This document shows positions 6,939 to 7,251 of a DNA stretch of 7,251 nucleotides, in pieces (positions within the stretch are counted from its first letter, which is position 1; the number at the start of each line of letters is the position of its first letter). The DNA is from Bacteroidales bacterium (lineage in GTDB: Bacteria; Bacteroidota; Bacteroidia; Bacteroidales; WCHB1-69): contig JAQUHH010000117.1 of assembly GCA_028683685.1 (NCBI GenBank), forward strand, positions 1-7,251. The letters are read 5' to 3'. Below the pieces are notes generated by a model. That model did no database searches, had not been told where the DNA came from, and saw only the letters and a program-made list of their open reading frames with translations. A program made the position numbers and the translations under genes.

Positions 6939-7251
6939 CTAGTCTTCTACGCCTGGTTCTTCATCAACTTCAATTACTTCTAATTTGAAACCAGAACCGT
7001 GAACGTTTTTAATAGCTACATTTGGATCTTCTTTCAAATATTTACGAAGTTTGGTGATGAACACGTCCATGCTACGACCGATAAAATAGTCATCTTCTCC
7101 CCATACTGATTTTAAAATAATTTCGCGAGGGATTAAGGTGTTTTTATGCATGCACAATAAGCGGAATAAATCAGCTTCTTTACGGGTAAGGTTACGACTG
7201 ATAGAGGGCGACTTTAATAATAATGCATTGTAGTCAAAATGGAAAATACCC
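6939..7251 (-). CDS. OmpR/PhoB-family response regulator, C-terminal DNA-binding domain (partial)
   Basis: The frame is open from the window edge to the stop at 6939-6941 and gives 103 complete residues; the N-terminal receiver domain lies outside. The fragment is a complete winged-helix effector domain: short strands at 1-15, LTRKEADLFRLLCMHKN (21-37), PREIILKSVWG (41-51), the recognition helix with GRSMDVFITKLRKYL (58-72), and the wing NVHGSGFKL (82-90). An acidic tail (EVDEEPGVED) follows. The WGEDDYF...GRSMDVFI pattern is one I associate with Bacteroidota regulators of the RprY type, but I do not assign that name without the rest of the gene. It should act as a phosphorylation-controlled transcription factor in the cytoplasm. 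A TTG at 7157 is internal, since homologous sequence continues upstream. A strong terminator follows the gene, so it is not co-transcribed with the secreted protein gene. Confidence 0.93.
   Translation of the reverse strand, partial: GIFHFDYNALLLKSPSISRNLTRKEADLFRLLCMHKNTLIPREIILKSVWGEDDYFIGRSMDVFITKLRKYLKEDPNVAIKNVHGSGFKLEVIEVDEEPGVED

Noticed and set aside
7155..7157. TTG start for a 72-residue protein at the right edge.
   Set aside because: The same frame upstream encodes the first strands and helix of the winged-helix domain, so the gene continues beyond the window.

Overview
The window is a chromosomal segment from a member of the Bacteroidota. The evidence is a C-terminal fragment of the type IX secretion (T9SS) translocon protein SprA, a large secreted protein with a T9SS type A C-terminal sorting domain, a response regulator output domain of the type common in this phylum, AT-rich DNA, and A/T-rich leaders without Shine-Dalgarno sequences in front of two of the three visible starts. 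The exact order or genus cannot be fixed from the sequence; nothing suggests a plasmid, phage or insertion sequence.

Layout. Positions 1-864 (+) hold the last 287 residues of SprA, whose 5' part lies outside the window. After a 55-nt gap comes rsmE (920-1627, +), the 16S rRNA m3U1498 methyltransferase, preceded by an unusually good Shine-Dalgarno sequence. It converges on ychF (1660-2757, -), a YchF/OLA1-type P-loop ATPase with a C-terminal TGS domain and divergent switch motifs. Upstream of ychF is a rho-independent terminator (about 2807-2850) that closes the next gene. That gene is a 1272-residue secreted protein (2874-6692, -): signal peptide, N-terminal beta-sandwich domain, 2.5 copies of a roughly 385-residue block (two 'bacterial repeat' domains, a PEGA/carboxypeptidase-regulatory-like domain, a jelly-roll-like domain), and the T9SS sorting domain. 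A 246-bp AT-rich intergenic region follows, with a weak promoter candidate and a perfect 18-bp inverted-repeat terminator. The window ends inside an OmpR/PhoB-family response regulator (6939-7251, -).

How they fit. SprA is the outer-membrane channel through which proteins carrying the sorting signal of the 1272-residue protein leave the cell, so machine and likely cargo lie about 2 kb apart, although on opposite strands and separated by two housekeeping genes. RsmE and YchF both relate to the ribosome. No catalytic domain is visible in the large secreted protein, so an adhesin or matrix role is more plausible than an enzymatic one. I see no convincing new multi-gene system. The points most worth following are the in-frame 1155-bp periodicity of the secreted protein gene and the divergent YchF.
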